Assembly (NCBI GenBank): GCA_018398765.1
Contig: JAHBMJ010000787.1
Location: 1 to 34,680, forward strand
Source: Chromera velia
Taxonomy: Eukaryota; Sar; Chromeraceae
Direction of reading: 5' to 3'
Length of the DNA stretch: 34,680 nucleotides
In this document: positions 1 through 14,923 of the stretch, piece by piece
How the letters are laid out: every line of letters begins with the position of its first letter
Numbering within the stretch: position 1 is the first letter of the stretch
Made by a program: the position numbers and the translations under genes
Notes under the pieces: generated by a model
What the model was told of the DNA's origin: nothing
Seen by the model: the letters and a program-made list of their open reading frames with translations, nothing else
The model's database searches: none

Positions 1-38
1 GGGGGGGAGGGAGGGAGAGAGAGAGAGACAGAGAGAGG
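1..38. repeat. G/GA-rich simple repeat at left edge
   Basis: A run of G followed by GGGA and GA units. It is low complexity with no coding signal. Positions 39-214 hold no recognisable gene and probably include the 3' flank of the minus-strand gene that ends at 215. Confidence 0.8.
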
Positions 39-214
39 TCAAAAGAGATAGACAGACATTTGGGCCATTTGTTCTTCTTTCTTACGTCCGCTTCATAGAC
101 AAAAATGCAAACCCACAGTAGGCAGGCAGGCAGGAAGGGGGGGAGTCAGAGACATTCCCGCACACAGACCTTGGCATGATTTCAGGGTGAAGAGCAGCCA
201 TTGCAACGAAGGGC

Positions 215-1091
215 CTACCACTTTCGTTCCTGGCTTCCGTTTTCACCATCAGGACTTTGCATGCGGATCATACTCCTACAGACAAACACAAGTGCAGACA
301 AGAGCAGCGCAGGAAGACCGAGGAAGAACAGGGCGTATGCATGAAACGGACCATCTGAGTTCAACCCCCGTGGGGGTGACTCTGTGCATGGTGAGTTTGG
401 GTGGTTGAGAGGCCACCCCTGCCTCTGCATCATAGCACAGGAGCGGTTTCCCTCGGCAGGTCTTGTTCCATAGCAGTAGCTGTCTGTCGAGGATCTGGGG
501 GAGTGTGACTGTCTCGAAGATCCTCTTCTCAGTCTGCACATTCTCGTCCTCGCTCTCTGGAGAGAAATTAGAGGCTGAGCACGATTCCCTTATGGCTTTG
601 ATCTCAGCTTCATGAAGCCGGAAGGCATCCTCGATCGCTTCTTTGAGGGGAAGTGTGAGCTTGTCGACATTCCGTGAATTGATCCGTTGACCAATCGGGA
701 GATTCTCTGGCAAACTCGTGTGACCGTCTGACAGGGGAACCAGGGTGATTGCGGCCAGTCTTTCGTGGTCACACTCGTCCACACAGACTTCGAGTGCGCA
801 CTGGAGGTGCTTGTGCAAACACTCGAAGAACAACTGCATGCATCAATGACGGAGCACATTCGAAAAGAACTGAATACGAGAGAAAAACATACATGCGGCT
901 AAGTGCGGAAGGACGGAAGACTGATTTGACAGATTAGACAGGCAGACGAAACAGCACATATAGGGAGCGACGTGATACTCATATGTCGAAGAATGGCCGT
1001 GCACTGAGCAGCCATGCAGAAAGTCAGACTATAGAAACATGCATGCATAAAAAGTGTTGCTCACCGGGAAAGAGAGAGTCTCTGCCGCCAT
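215..1091 (-). CDS. Uncharacterised 189-aa protein, three exons
   Basis: I do not recognise this protein. The model joins three minus-strand exons. Exon 1 (1091-1065) encodes MAAETLSFP and ends at GTGAGC. Exon 2 (833-352) starts after TGCATGCAG and ends at GTCCGT. Exon 3 (275-215) starts after CTGTAG and ends in TAG. The phases (0, then 2) agree at both junctions and the sum is exactly 190 codons. The product begins MAAETLSFPLFFECLHKHLQ and ends GSQERKW. It is mostly hydrophilic, with a charged, probably helical middle (KEAIEDAFRLHEAEIKAIRE) and a Cys-rich stretch near the N-terminus (CALEVCVDEC). No signal peptide or membrane segment is visible. Its start lies 624 bp from the divergent BiP start, so the two may share a promoter. 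Exon 2 as a single open reading frame is strong; the short first and last exons rest on splice-phase agreement only. Confidence 0.6.
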
Positions 1092-1715
1092 TGCTGCTGC
1101 AGACGAATGTGCGACGCGATAGAGAGAAGCCCGTTACTTGTGTTGATTGCTGACAATCAGCGACCCTCTTTCGCCATTGTAGGAGCGGTTTCTTTTCCAA
1201 AACAACGGTCTAAGTCCAATTCAGACGAATCTGCATGATCGATTTCAACTGAAAAAATCAAACGAACATTTAAAAAGCGGCCTCTTTTTAACGCGCTCGA
1301 AATGCGCGCCCACGCAGATTTGTGGACATGCATATGCAGGCGCGCGCCATATTTTTTCGGCCACGAGTGGCCAGAAAAGCGCAAATTGAGGGGCTGTTCA
1401 TGGCTGTTCAGCTTCAAAGTGGCCCCGTAAAGTTTCCAGAGGTCATTTTGCTTGGGGGGCATGTGCGCGCAGACAAAAAAAACGGTCCACAACTTTGTTC
1501 TTTTGAATCCGCACGTGCGAGGATCGTCACTGATTCCAAACAACAACGTGAAGAACTCTTCCTCGAAAAGATCTGCCCTTCTAGCTCATCATAAGAGCGT
1601 CTCATAAAGACTGCCAACTGTCCTGGAACCCCGATCGCGCCTTTGTGGCTCTTCTTGCATTGAACGTCAGAGGCTAAGCGGTGACCAACCGTCACAACAA
1701 CCGACCCACCGGAAG
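1092..1715. promoter_or_regulatory. Divergent intergenic region between the 189-aa gene and BiP
   Basis: This 624-bp segment separates two start codons that point away from each other, so it should hold both promoters and 5' UTRs. A perfect 14-bp palindrome GGCCACGAGTGGCC lies at 1359-1372. T- and A-runs and short palindromic 6-mers such as GCGCGC and TGCATA are frequent. I could not find a clear TATA box, a CCAAT-N9-CCACG endoplasmic-reticulum stress element, or a well-spaced heat-shock element. Open frames here on the minus strand look like chance. Confidence 0.5.
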
Positions 1716-6073
<4,358 letters not shown>

Positions 6074-7440
6074 ACGCGATGCCGAGCTTTTGTCGAGACG
6101 CTTTCGCCATCGGAGTCTTCATTGCGGTCTTTCTGACTTGTCTGTCCGTGAACTTGGGCGATCAGGGCAGAGGGGCAGTAAGTAGTCTGCGTGTTCTCAC
6201 TTTTAACGAAGGAGGGAGCGTGAGGAGGGAGGCGTGAGGGGGGGAAGGGACGGGGTCCGGTGGAGGGACTAGAGAAAAGAAATGGTCGAGAGAACTCAGT
6301 TGTGCGAAACTGCACCTCGCTGTTTCCTCGATTTACTTTCGTCATGGTAGCAGCTGTCCTTCTGTCTGTCTGTCCGAGGGTCTGCGGGAAGGGGATGGGC
6401 CAGGCAACCGGTTGGCGTCTTTCAAATAAATTTGTTTTGCTTGTCTGATTAAACGGGCAGGGGCGGCTTCAGGGTTGTTGGATGGTTTGTTTGGCTTGGC
6501 GTCGGTTGCATCTGATGGTGCTTGCTCTTTTATGAATGAATGAACGAATGGATGAATTGTGAATTATTGAATGAATGCAATGGTGAATAAATTCTGTGGA
6601 GTGTTTTTTCGCCTTCAAGACGACTCTTGTTGGAAGTGCTTCCTGTGGTGCAGGCGTGCCCACAAAGCATAAGAAAAGAGATCGGATTGAAAGAAATTAA
6701 TTCAATTTTCCTCCTTCCTTCCTTCCCCAGCTCCCTCTCTTCTTGTCGAGGTAGGGGTAGGCGGATGTTCTTTGTCTTTGTCAACTTAGCTGCTTGCGTG
6801 AATGCGTGAATTAATGAATGAATGACTCCATGCTTGCGTGCATGCTTTTTTGTGTGTGTGCATGAATTAATGCATACATGCATGCATGCGGGGGTAGAGG
6901 GGCGTGGGAAGGGGGGTGCGTTTTTTCCCTGTGGTGAAAGAGGCACGTACGTGATGAACCCGACTATTTACCCTCTTTCATCCATCCATGCATCTTTTCA
7001 CACCATTTTGAACCTTTCCTCTTCTCTTCCGGAGTGCCATCCGAAAAATCAAACACAACACAGGCGAGTGACATCTCTCTTGGATCAGTCACTTTCCACA
7101 CCCTTGAAATGCCTAAGTAAATCAAATCAATTTCCTTCCTCACTTGGCTTCCTTCGAGTCAAATCAACCCCCCGAGATTGCACGTCACTCAGCATGCATG
7201 CAGTCAGCAAGTAAGCGACAACGCAAGCAAGAAAGAAAGAAATTCGTTACGAAGAACCAAAGCGGTCCCTTCAGAACATCCAGCCAGTCACCAACCGTCC
7301 CTCCATCCACCCAGGTCGTGACCCCTAAGACAGTTCACGTGCAATGTCATCCTCAACTACATTCCTTCCCTCTCCCCGGAAGTTTTCCTCCCTCCTGCCC
7401 TCCGTAGTATCTTGGGCTGAGCAATTGATGTCCTTGAACC
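6074..7440. other. BiP 3' flank and gene-free spacer
   Basis: No gene recognised. AAATAAATTTG near 6424 could belong to a BiP polyadenylation region. Around 6530-6600 and 6800-6880 there are imperfect GAATGAAT and GCATGCAT repeats. Short open frames here are compositionally like their low-complexity surroundings and show no splice-consistent coding pattern. Confidence 0.6.
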
Positions 7441-8180
7441 TCAAGCAACGTCTCACAGTGACTGTAAGTGAATAAATTAACGTGAATCAGCTCATGCTTG
7501 AAAGTTTTACTAGAAGGTTTAATAATCATGCATTGATATGCATTGTACATCTCGTTATGCACGTTTCACTTATATAAGCTGAGTGTCGCAAGCTCACAGA
7601 CTAGCTTACTTAGTAGCTGACAGAATCTCATTGTATTAATTTAATTATAAAATATAATTAGATCAAAATCTACTAAGCTAGGTTCGTGGACGAGTTCATA
7701 AATCGAAATATAACCATATAGGTAGAGCGATTATGCTTAGTATTAAGATAAAAATCGGATTAGTTTTCAAATATACACCAGAATACATATTGTTCGTGCA
7801 TTATAATCAGTACTCCTAACAATATCCACACGAGTGACACGACTTACTAAATACTATATAACGCTAGATATAGTGAACAACATGCAGTTATTTTCTATAG
7901 AGCTAGCTAGCTATAACGTTGTTTTACTTATTTTTTCTTTTTTCCTATCTTTTTTTACATGTTACTCTAACTGCACGTTAATCTTAGAGATAGAAATATA
8001 TAATAGGATCGAAAACAATATAAATGAGTTGTTTCAAAGTTTCCTGTTTATATAGATCTGGCTAGCTAACTCGCCTGGTTATATTGAAGCCGTTTCGTGA
8101 ATTACCTTGACGATGCTCTCAGGCCTAGTCTCAGGTTGGAATACGGTCCGCGTACAGCTACCGGCCGGCCTAATTCCAAT
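7441..8180. other. AT-rich island, probably degraded repeat DNA
   Basis: Base composition drops sharply to AT-rich (TATATAA, AATTTAATTATAAAATATAA, several CTAG and GCTAGCTAGC motifs) between sequence of balanced composition. It resembles the AT- and CTAG-rich stretch at about 16530-16700. I found no terminal repeats, target duplication or transposase-like frame, so the class is unknown. Confidence 0.45.
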
Positions 8181-9880
8181 ACTTAATTCATCATCTGACC
8201 CCTCGTGACTGCTTGTTGTTAATTTTGCTCAGCAGAGTGTCGACCACCCCCCCCAAGCGCAGTTGTCCCTTTTTCGTTTTTTGGGTCAGCCTCCTGCAGT
8301 GGAGGGAGGGGAAGGAGAGTTCAGGAGCAAGCACACAGAACAAATCCTAAAGCAAAGCGCAGAAGGGCCTCGATGGCTGACCGCCTGGCTTGGAGGCACG
8401 CACATTGACAGCACATGAAGCACACCCCGGCGGGAAGTACACCTGGATTTCTCCCCTGAATTTCCCATTACGGCCTCTTCATGTATTGAGCAATTCTCTC
8501 ATTATTTCACTCATTTATTCATTCGTCCGTCCGTCCGTTCGTTCGTTCGTTCACTCACTCAATTGTCCAGAAAACCGAACAGATGAAGGAACAAAAGGGA
8601 GAAAGGGAGAAAGACAGAGAGGTAAAAAAGACAGGAAGAAAAAAAGAAACAAAATACTCACTCATCGCTTCACTCATTTTTTCCAGCGCTCATTCATACG
8701 CACGCAGAATCAATCAATCGTGCATCCATTCTTTCATTATCTCACCAAAGCTTTTCCGTACAATCTTCTGTGCGCTCTGCTCTGCATTCTGTCGTGGAAA
8801 GTTTACTTACTTTTTCTCTGTTGCCCTTCTTTTTTGGGATTCTTGGATTCTCTTTTCTCTCTCGACCTGCAACGTGAACAGAAACGCAGAGGAACTTTGT
8901 CGGTGAATAAGGACAGAAAAAGAAGGCACGTGGGCAGAAGGCCTGAAGCTGCTCTCTCTCTCTCTCTCTCTCTCCCCGATTGATGATCAAGGAAGGGAAC
9001 CCTCAAGATCAACATGGCTGGCTGGAGGTCTGAAGAAGCACCGCAGAGAAATGCCTCGAGATGAGAGAAGCCTGCGTGAACAGTGAAGAAACAACGGGAA
9101 GGGGGGATGCGGAAAGGGGGGAATCCCGACTCCCTCGGATATGGGTAGACAGACAGACAGAGCTCCGTTGGCTCGCACAAAAAGAACAGAGGAGGTATGT
9201 CGGAAACATGGACTGAGAAAACATACGGACTCAGCGAGAGAGAGAGAGAACGGGGGGGGAGAGAGTCGAACAACCGACCCTTTCCTGTTCCTTTTCTTCT
9301 CTGGCTTTTCTTTGTTCTTCCTGCAAACAACCAGCAAGTCGTGCATACCAAGACAAGGGGGAATCAATCGCATTGACACTAAACGATCACATCTTTCCTT
9401 CATCTCCGTTTGTCAGACAGTCAGTCGCGCAGTCACTCACTCACTCACTCACTTACTCAATCACTGAGAACAAAACCCTAAATGCCCCATTTTAAAAAAA
9501 AGTGGAAGAGAGCGCGGTAAGAAAGGAAATGGACAAGAACGAAAAAGGGTCCTTCAGACGTCTGCGTGTACACGACTACGTTTGTACATGTATACGTGTA
9601 TGCTGGCTTGTGTACCCTTCCGTAGGAGAGCGTGCGTGCATGAGTATTCCGTGTCAGAACGCAGAAACACACAAGTGTTCTCTGATCGACGCCTTAGAAC
9701 TTCCACGGAGCGTCTTCCCATGATGGCAAGTCCGTCTCTCACTGTCGTCTCCCACCATTAATACATACAGAAAAGAAGATGAACACGAACACAACTACAC
9801 ATCCATTCGGAAAGATGAGTGTGAACACGGAAGGACGCATACATTCAAAGGATGGACTGAAGGACAGGCAGCCAACAAAC
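8181..9880. other. Gene-free stretch with simple repeats
   Basis: No gene supported. It holds a CCGT/TTCG tetranucleotide run near 8525-8555, a (CT)n run at about 8950-8975, a GA-rich run at about 9234-9262 and a CACT run at about 9432-9455. A terminal exon of the minus-strand gene upstream (9881-11490) probably lies at about 9600-9870 but could not be fixed. One candidate acceptor there (TTCTAAG) would give a short tail ending ...EHLCVSAF. Confidence 0.4.
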
Positions 9881-10826
9881 CTTCTTCCGTTCCGCCTCCT
9901 GAATTTCCTTCCAGAAAGGATTCCTCTTGTCAGGCTGGCCCTTTGTCTTCTTTCCCTTTCCCTGTCCTCCTCTGCCTCCCCTCGGATTCGGACCAGACTT
10001 CTCTTCTCCCTCCCCCCCTTCCCGTGCCGCAGCGTCAGAAGTTCCCCTCCCTGACTGGCCCTCTGAATCCTTCCCCTCTGTCTGTGTGTGAGTCTTTGCC
10101 TCTGCCGGTCTTTGTCCGTTGTCTGTCTCCAGTCTCACTTTCCTCTCGAAATCGTCAGCGCTCTCTTCGGCAAGCTGCAGACTTACAGAAGCACGCATGT
10201 TGAGGAAGAGAGGAAAACAGAAAGAGGGATTGGGAGAATCATGACGGGCAGGATTGGTCGTCGAAATTATACACAGGGGACGTAGACGGACAGACTGCCC
10301 AGAAGAACAGGCGGACGAAGAAAAGTGCGTCGACAGCTCACATTGTGTCAGGTTGAGGACTTTTTGGAGAAGAGTGGAAAGACCGATGAAATGAAATGAA
10401 AAAGATGTTGCCGTCCGATCTTGCCGGCAGCACTACAAGAGAAGATGAGCGGCTGCCGGAGTTTCTGGGGGCGTTTTGATTTCGCACTTGACTCAGAAAA
10501 TGGCATTGGTCACCGCCCCTCTATATGAAGAGGACCAGCCGGCTTTTTGTGCGGTTACAGAATGAATAGTCGGACTGAAAAAAAGACGGGAGTCGTGAAG
10601 GAACTGTTTTTCGTCCTTTCTCCCTCCCCGTGAGCAGATAGGCGGGCGATATTGTAACACTGCTCCTTGCAATTGGGTACAGACACGGAAGCGCGCAAAG
10701 ACAAGTACATGCACGCAAACGCAGGAGTACAAGAACAAACACAGTCCCTCCCTCAAAGCACACACACACACACACACACACAGTCTCTCCTCTCTCTCTG
10801 TCTGTCTCTCTCTCCCCCTCCCCCCC

Positions 10827-10857
<31 letters not shown>

Positions 10858-11490
10858 ATTGTGTCGCAAAGCTGACCAAGCGGGCAATGCCCTTTCCGGA
10901 GCCATTTTGTTCCTTCTCAAGATGTTTCTTCGCCCGGTTGAACTTTGTGAAGGCCTTCCTGTCTCTGATTGCCTTCCATTGTTTGTTCTCTGCGAGTACT
11001 CAATGAAAGGAGCGCGAGCGGTCTCTGTCTCTCACACACGTACCCTCACAGACATATGCACATATGGGCTCATTGGCACTGAAGGCATCGGAAAGAAACG
11101 CACGGCAACAGACGCCGTAGACGGAACAATCTGGATAACCGAAGGTCAGACGAACACCAAAACTTCTGTCTCACATAGGATGCGGGCAGCGGCGATTAGC
11201 ATCACTGACGGTTGAGAGGTAGCTGCCCCTTTTTCCTGAATCCTCTGAAGGAGTACGCCTCCTTCGCGAGCTCCCTTTTGTCCTTCATTCCCGTCGGCCT
11301 TCAGAACTTCCACGTAATTTTTTCTTTCTCCTTTATTGAAAGCTCTCGACAGAAGGGAAGGGGTGAGGTTTTCAACGAAACCAAGTCCAACAAGCACATT
11401 CCAAACTCCGGGAGGCCAGGTAATTGGTCCAACAGTAATGTCTGTGAAAACTCCGATACTGAAGAGATCTGAAGAGGGCAAGCTCGACAT
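9881..11490 (-). CDS. Uncharacterised multi-exon gene, incompletely resolved
   Basis: Function unknown. Three minus-strand blocks look coding. Block 1 (11490-11175) starts MSSLPSSDLFSIGVFTDITV, contains GVWNVLVGLGFVENLTPSLL and ends ...LIAAARIL at a GTGAGA donor. Block 2 (about 10998-10858) reads LLAENKQWKAIRDRKAFTKF then RAKKHLEKEQNGSGKGIARL; it is basic and helical, fits phase 1 with an acceptor ending TTGAG, and its only nearby donor lies in a (GT)n/(G)n microsatellite. Block 3 (about 10186-9881) is acidic then Gly/Lys-rich: LAEESADDFERKVRLETDNG ... GGRGGQGKGKKTKGQPDKRN ... KEIQEAERKK, ending at GTTTGT. The link between blocks 2 and 3 and the terminal exon are unresolved; a further exon may lie at 10330-10660. 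A TATATATA lies about 30 bp upstream of the proposed ATG. The end coordinate marks the last block I can support, not a stop codon. Confidence 0.4.
10758..10858. repeat. Compound CA / CT / poly-C / CA microsatellite
   Basis: (CA)n, then CT-rich sequence, then an uninterrupted C run of about 28, then (CA)n. On the minus strand it becomes (GT)n(G)n and sits immediately after the proposed donor of block 2 of the minus-strand gene. Confidence 0.9.
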
Positions 11491-11704
11491 TGGAAGCGTT
11501 GAAAGCGGACGACAGACACTTATATATATAGTACCGCGGCTCCTTTGGGTAATTTTGGGAGGAGTGCAGTCCCCAGCCGGCTCCAACTGAATTTGAAGGA
11601 AATTAAAAAATTATAAAAAATGCAAACACATGCATGCATGACATTGCATGCATGTGCTGAGGCTGACCAGTGACCATGCAGTGAACAGACAAATTGCGAG
11701 AACA

Positions 11705-11738
<34 letters not shown>

Positions 11739-12411
11739 GAGTTTGGGTTGACCCTCTCTCTGGTCTCTTTTGCATTGCTTTGGGGAGCTTCCCATCGAGG
11801 GGCACGCGCCTGACCATCGGCGAAACAAAATCGCAAGCACATATATATACACATGCATCTGCAGCGCGCGGATCTGAACATGTTCGGATCCGGCGCGGGA
11901 GCTGGGTAGGGTCCATGTGCTCTTGAGTGGACGTCAGAACTGGAGCTCCTCGTAGTCTGAAGGACAAATGGTCGAAGACTCGAAGTTCATGGAGAACCCC
12001 CAAAAGACAACAGCAAGTCTCTGTAGAGTTTTCCTGACCAGTGGTGACTACATCGGGTCCAACACGGTCCACCGGCTATATACATTTCAATACATCAGCC
12101 AGGGAGCTTGAAAGTGAGCCTGGATCGATCATTTTCGCTTGATTTCTGTTTCGTCGTTGATCTTGTTGGTGCCGGGGCCCTGGGGGGTTGATGGGAGCCA
12201 GGAGACGTTGCTCGTCCCGAGAAGGGGTCTCTGTGACTCGAGAAGGGGCAGAAACTGGCGGGTGGGCGAGAACTCGCACTCATGTTGGGAGGGAAGTCGA
12301 GCAGGTGGGTTCAGTTTGCTGCGAGAACTTGGGTATTGGGTCGACGAGGCTTCATGAGCGCCTCTGTGTTTCTGCCGAGGCCTTCTCTGTGTTGTCGGTG
12401 CGAGACTGTTC
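11491..12411. other. Intergenic region between divergent gene models
   Basis: No gene supported. It contains a GCATGCATGACATTGCATGC palindromic segment near 11630-11655 and a (TA)n tract at 11705-11739. Plus-strand frames from about 12188 may include 5' exons of the downstream membrane-protein gene: ATGACTTCCATC... at 12412-12518, ending NANGT before GTCTGC, is a possible first exon, but no phase-consistent path to 12931 was fixed. Confidence 0.4.
11705..11739. repeat. (TA)n microsatellite
   Basis: An AT dinucleotide run interrupted once by ACAT. Probably upstream or 5'-flanking of the minus-strand gene. Confidence 0.85.
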
Positions 12412-12725
12412 GATGACTTCCATCTGCGCTGACGAGCTCACGAGTCGGGATGTTGTTCTGAAGGCGGATTCTCGAAGGAAGCAGCCACCGCCTGACTGCC
12501 GGAATGCTAACGGCACAGGTCTGCCAGCCCGTTCCTTTTCGTCAATTCTGTCGGCCTCCCAGCCCACGCACGCTGCTCTCCGTTATCACTCGCTGCATGT
12601 CGCGTCTTGCTTACCTTTGCGGATGTTCGCTCTCGTTTGGTTCAAAGGACCTCCTTGGTCTTCTGATCCCTGTCTTTCTTTCCAAATCCGCTGCGTCAGA
12701 ATCCCAGGCCTTCGCGCTCCACGGG

Positions 12726-13075
12726 GTGCGTCGGTCAGCGGGTGTCCTTTGCGTTGTATAGCTTCCGTGCACGCATCTCATATCGGGTCCTGCTCTTCTG
12801 CGCTTTGACCTCTCTCTAGGTCTCCGCTCGTTTTCGCCCGCATCTCTCCGTCCGTTTTCGTTCTTTTTGGCTCTCTCCGTGCTCATGCGTCGATTCCACC
12901 CTTCCCTCCTGCATTTGTCGGGAACCTTAGGGGTGGCTGTCCTGGAGGTGGCGGTCTTGGCCGAGGGCTGTTCGGAGGGGGCGCGTCGTATCGGAGAGGA
13001 GTCGAGCCTGCAGGACCTGTGCAGGGTACGTCCGTCAGCGGGTGCGTGTCCTTTGCGTCTTCCGCGCACGGATTT
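12726..13075 (+). repeat. Duplicated intron 5' segments, 300 bp apart
   Basis: The sequence starting GTGCGTCGGTCAGCGGGT at 12726 recurs as GTACGTCCGTCAGCGGGT at 13026. Both continue with TCCTTTGCGT and a ...CCG(T/C)GCACG... segment over about 50 bp. Both begin at a candidate splice donor, so an exon-intron unit appears to have been duplicated within this gene. Confidence 0.6.
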
Positions 13076-14923
13076 CCGCCGGTGCGTTGAGAACCTTTCT
13101 GGCTCTTTGACTGCATTCCGTCTCTCGTTTGCAGGTCTCGAGCAGTGTCTGGGTGGGCGTGGTGGCTGTGATGCGAGCCTGGCGTCGGAGCTCCAGAACG
13201 CGGTGAGTCGGCGGCCTCTGCATGCCCATAGTCTCCGCTGGGTCCAGCCTGCGCTATTGTGTTGCACGCTGTGCTTCCTTCTTCTCTCTGCAGCACTGCC
13301 GCGACGCTGTGCGAGGAGGCGAGACACGCGGGGAGGGTGTTGAGATCGGCGTTGCCGCAGGTCGGTTTTTCTTTGGTTCGGTTGGCAGTCGTCGAGCAGA
13401 TGTTTGTTGGCGTCCTGTTTGACTCTCGGCAGTCCTCAGCACACCTCGTCGTTTATTTTGATGGCCGCCTTCCTTCGTCTCTCCCTTGCCGTCTCCGCCT
13501 GCATGCATCCGGTCGCTGTTGATCGACTGCGTGCGTGATGCAGAATGGGCGCTGTCAAACAAGACGAAGAACCGGCTTGCCCACGCGTACTACGGCAATT
13601 CGACATGCCTCGAGCAGGCCAAGAGGAAACTGGCAGAGGGAAATCCTCCGTTCCCCTTTGACGATCTCCCCACCGACCGGAATGACAACATTTGGAACCA
13701 AATTCGGGCAGATTACAACCTGACCCTTCCCGAGCTTTCCGCCTTAACGAACGAGCGCTGCTCCGGTCAGTCAACGCAGGCTTGCCCCCAAAATTCTCCA
13801 GCATACATGAGTCGCCGACATCTCTTTAGATCGACTTTTTTCGCGTGAATGCGTGCGTGGCCGACGGGTCTTTCCCGATTTTTTGTCGTCGGCCGAACGA
13901 AAATTTCTCCATGATACATTCGAGATCTTCATTTCTTTAGATTGACGAGAGCTGTGTGTGATCTAATGGCTGTTGGTCCGAGACGTCCGAGTGTTCGGTG
14001 CATAGGCGTGTGTGTTCTGGTGATCGTTCACGTGTCTTCACTGCCGGAACGAAAATTTCTCCATGATACATTCGAGATCTCCATTTCTTTAGATTGACGA
14101 GAGCTGTGTGTGATCGAATGGCTGTTGGTCCGAGACCTCCGGGTGTTTGGTGCATAGGCGTGTGTGTCTGGTGCTTGTTGACGTGTGTGGCTGAAGGTTG
14201 ATCGCGTCGTTCCGACATTCGATCTGCTTGGCTGGTCGGACTGGATCTTCGTGTCTGTCTGGTGCTCGTTCACGTGCGTGGCTGAAGGTCAATTGCGTCG
14301 TGGTTTCTCTCTTCCGACATTCGATCCGCTTGGCTGGTCGGACTGGATCTTCGTGTGTGTCTGGTGCTCGGTCATGTGCGTGGCTGAAGGTCAATCGCGT
14401 CGTTCCGACACTTGATCCGTTTGGCTGGTCGGATTGCATCTGCGTGTGTCGTTCACGTCCGTCCGCTGTTCAGTCGGTGGCGTGCACTGCATCTCCAGAT
14501 TCAAGTGCGCGTGCATGCTGTGCGTCATGACCTCAGATTGTAAGACACCGCCTTTATGTCGTTGTTGTCCGCTGTTGCGCGTCAGGACAGAGGACACACC
14601 AACCACACAGCAGTGGTGCACCTGGTGGGCTTCTACCTTTAGGTTTCTCATTGTTGTTGGGTTTGCCGTGGTTGCCTTGGTTGTCGCCCCCATCCACGAG
14701 AAACTCGACTTCTACGCCTACGAACATGAGTGGACCAGAGTCGCACCATCAGCCACAGCTTTGGCGGGCATCCCGGTCTATGGATGGCTCCAGACCGGAA
14801 GCTGCTTCTCGAGGCTGAGGCAGCGATGTAAGCAGCTTCTGTGTTCTTGCAGGTTACCAGGAGCTGAAGCATTGGAGACGTTGGCGCCTAGATTTCTATG
14901 GGAAATCAGCCAGATTTCCATAA
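12931..14923 (+). CDS. Probable glycosylated membrane protein, 5' incomplete, 3' exon runs into a repeat
   Basis: I do not recognise the family. Six plus-strand exons join in phase: 12931-13025, 13135-13202, 13294-13360, 13544-13765, 14591-14827 and 14853-14923. The protein runs from a Gly-rich start (GGCPGGGGLGRGLFGGGASY) through a Cys-containing segment (GLEQCLGGRGGCDASLASEL) to a block with three N-glycosylation sequons (NKT, NST, NLT). One hydrophobic span follows (FRFLIVVGFAVVALVVAP) and then a segment with YAYEHEW and GIPVYGWLQTG. The likely topology is a luminal or outside N-terminal domain, one membrane pass, and a short cytosolic tail. The last exon encodes YQELKHWRRW, then enters the GATTTCC repeat at 14884 and stops at TAA 14921-14923. 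True 5' exons lie upstream (possible micro-exon 12700-12725; possible start 12412). The 13544-13765 and 14591-14827 exons are the firmest. Confidence 0.5.
13895..14177 (+). repeat. Tandem duplication, unit about 152 bp
   Basis: The segment starting GAACGAAAATTTCTCCATGA at 13895 repeats from 14047 with few differences, through GGCTGTTGGTCCGAGAC and GGTGCATAGGCGTGTGTG. It lies inside the proposed 825-bp intron 13766-14590. Confidence 0.85.
14161..14460 (+). repeat. Tandem repeat, about three units of 90-103 bp
   Basis: Units share GTGTGTCTGGTGCT, CGTGTGTGGCTGAAGGT, CGTCGTTCCGACA and TTGGCTGGTCGGACTGGATC. Copies start near 14161, 14251 and 14354, with a partial one near 14441. Same intron as the 152-bp duplication. 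The differing unit lengths break any shared reading frame, so this is not a repeated protein domain. Confidence 0.8.

Noticed and set aside
1157-1546. 129-aa minus-strand frame between the 189-aa gene and BiP
   Set aside because: It lies in the shared promoter region, no splice path joins it to the 189-aa gene, and the three-exon model already has a good start at 1091.
1551-1571. Heat-shock element candidate (GAACTCTTCCTCGAA) upstream of BiP
   Set aside because: The GAA and TTC blocks are three bases apart instead of the required two, so it does not fit the HSE rule.
8390-8983. 197-aa plus-strand frame
   Set aside because: Composition follows the low-complexity CATT/GTCC and GA/CT repeats; no start context, domain or splice support.
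11044-11130. Alternative exon in the 9881-11490 gene
   Set aside because: Phase fits, but it needs a 44-nt intron and gives a Cys-rich peptide unlike its neighbours; the acceptor at 10999 gives a more natural protein.
10667-11215. 182-aa plus-strand frame with poly-Pro
   Set aside because: The centre is the CA/poly-C microsatellite, and it is antisense to a better coding block on the minus strand.
12611-13327. 238-aa minus-strand frame, Arg-rich
   Set aside because: It is antisense to phase-consistent plus-strand exons and looks like a GC-rich shadow frame; no domain is visible.
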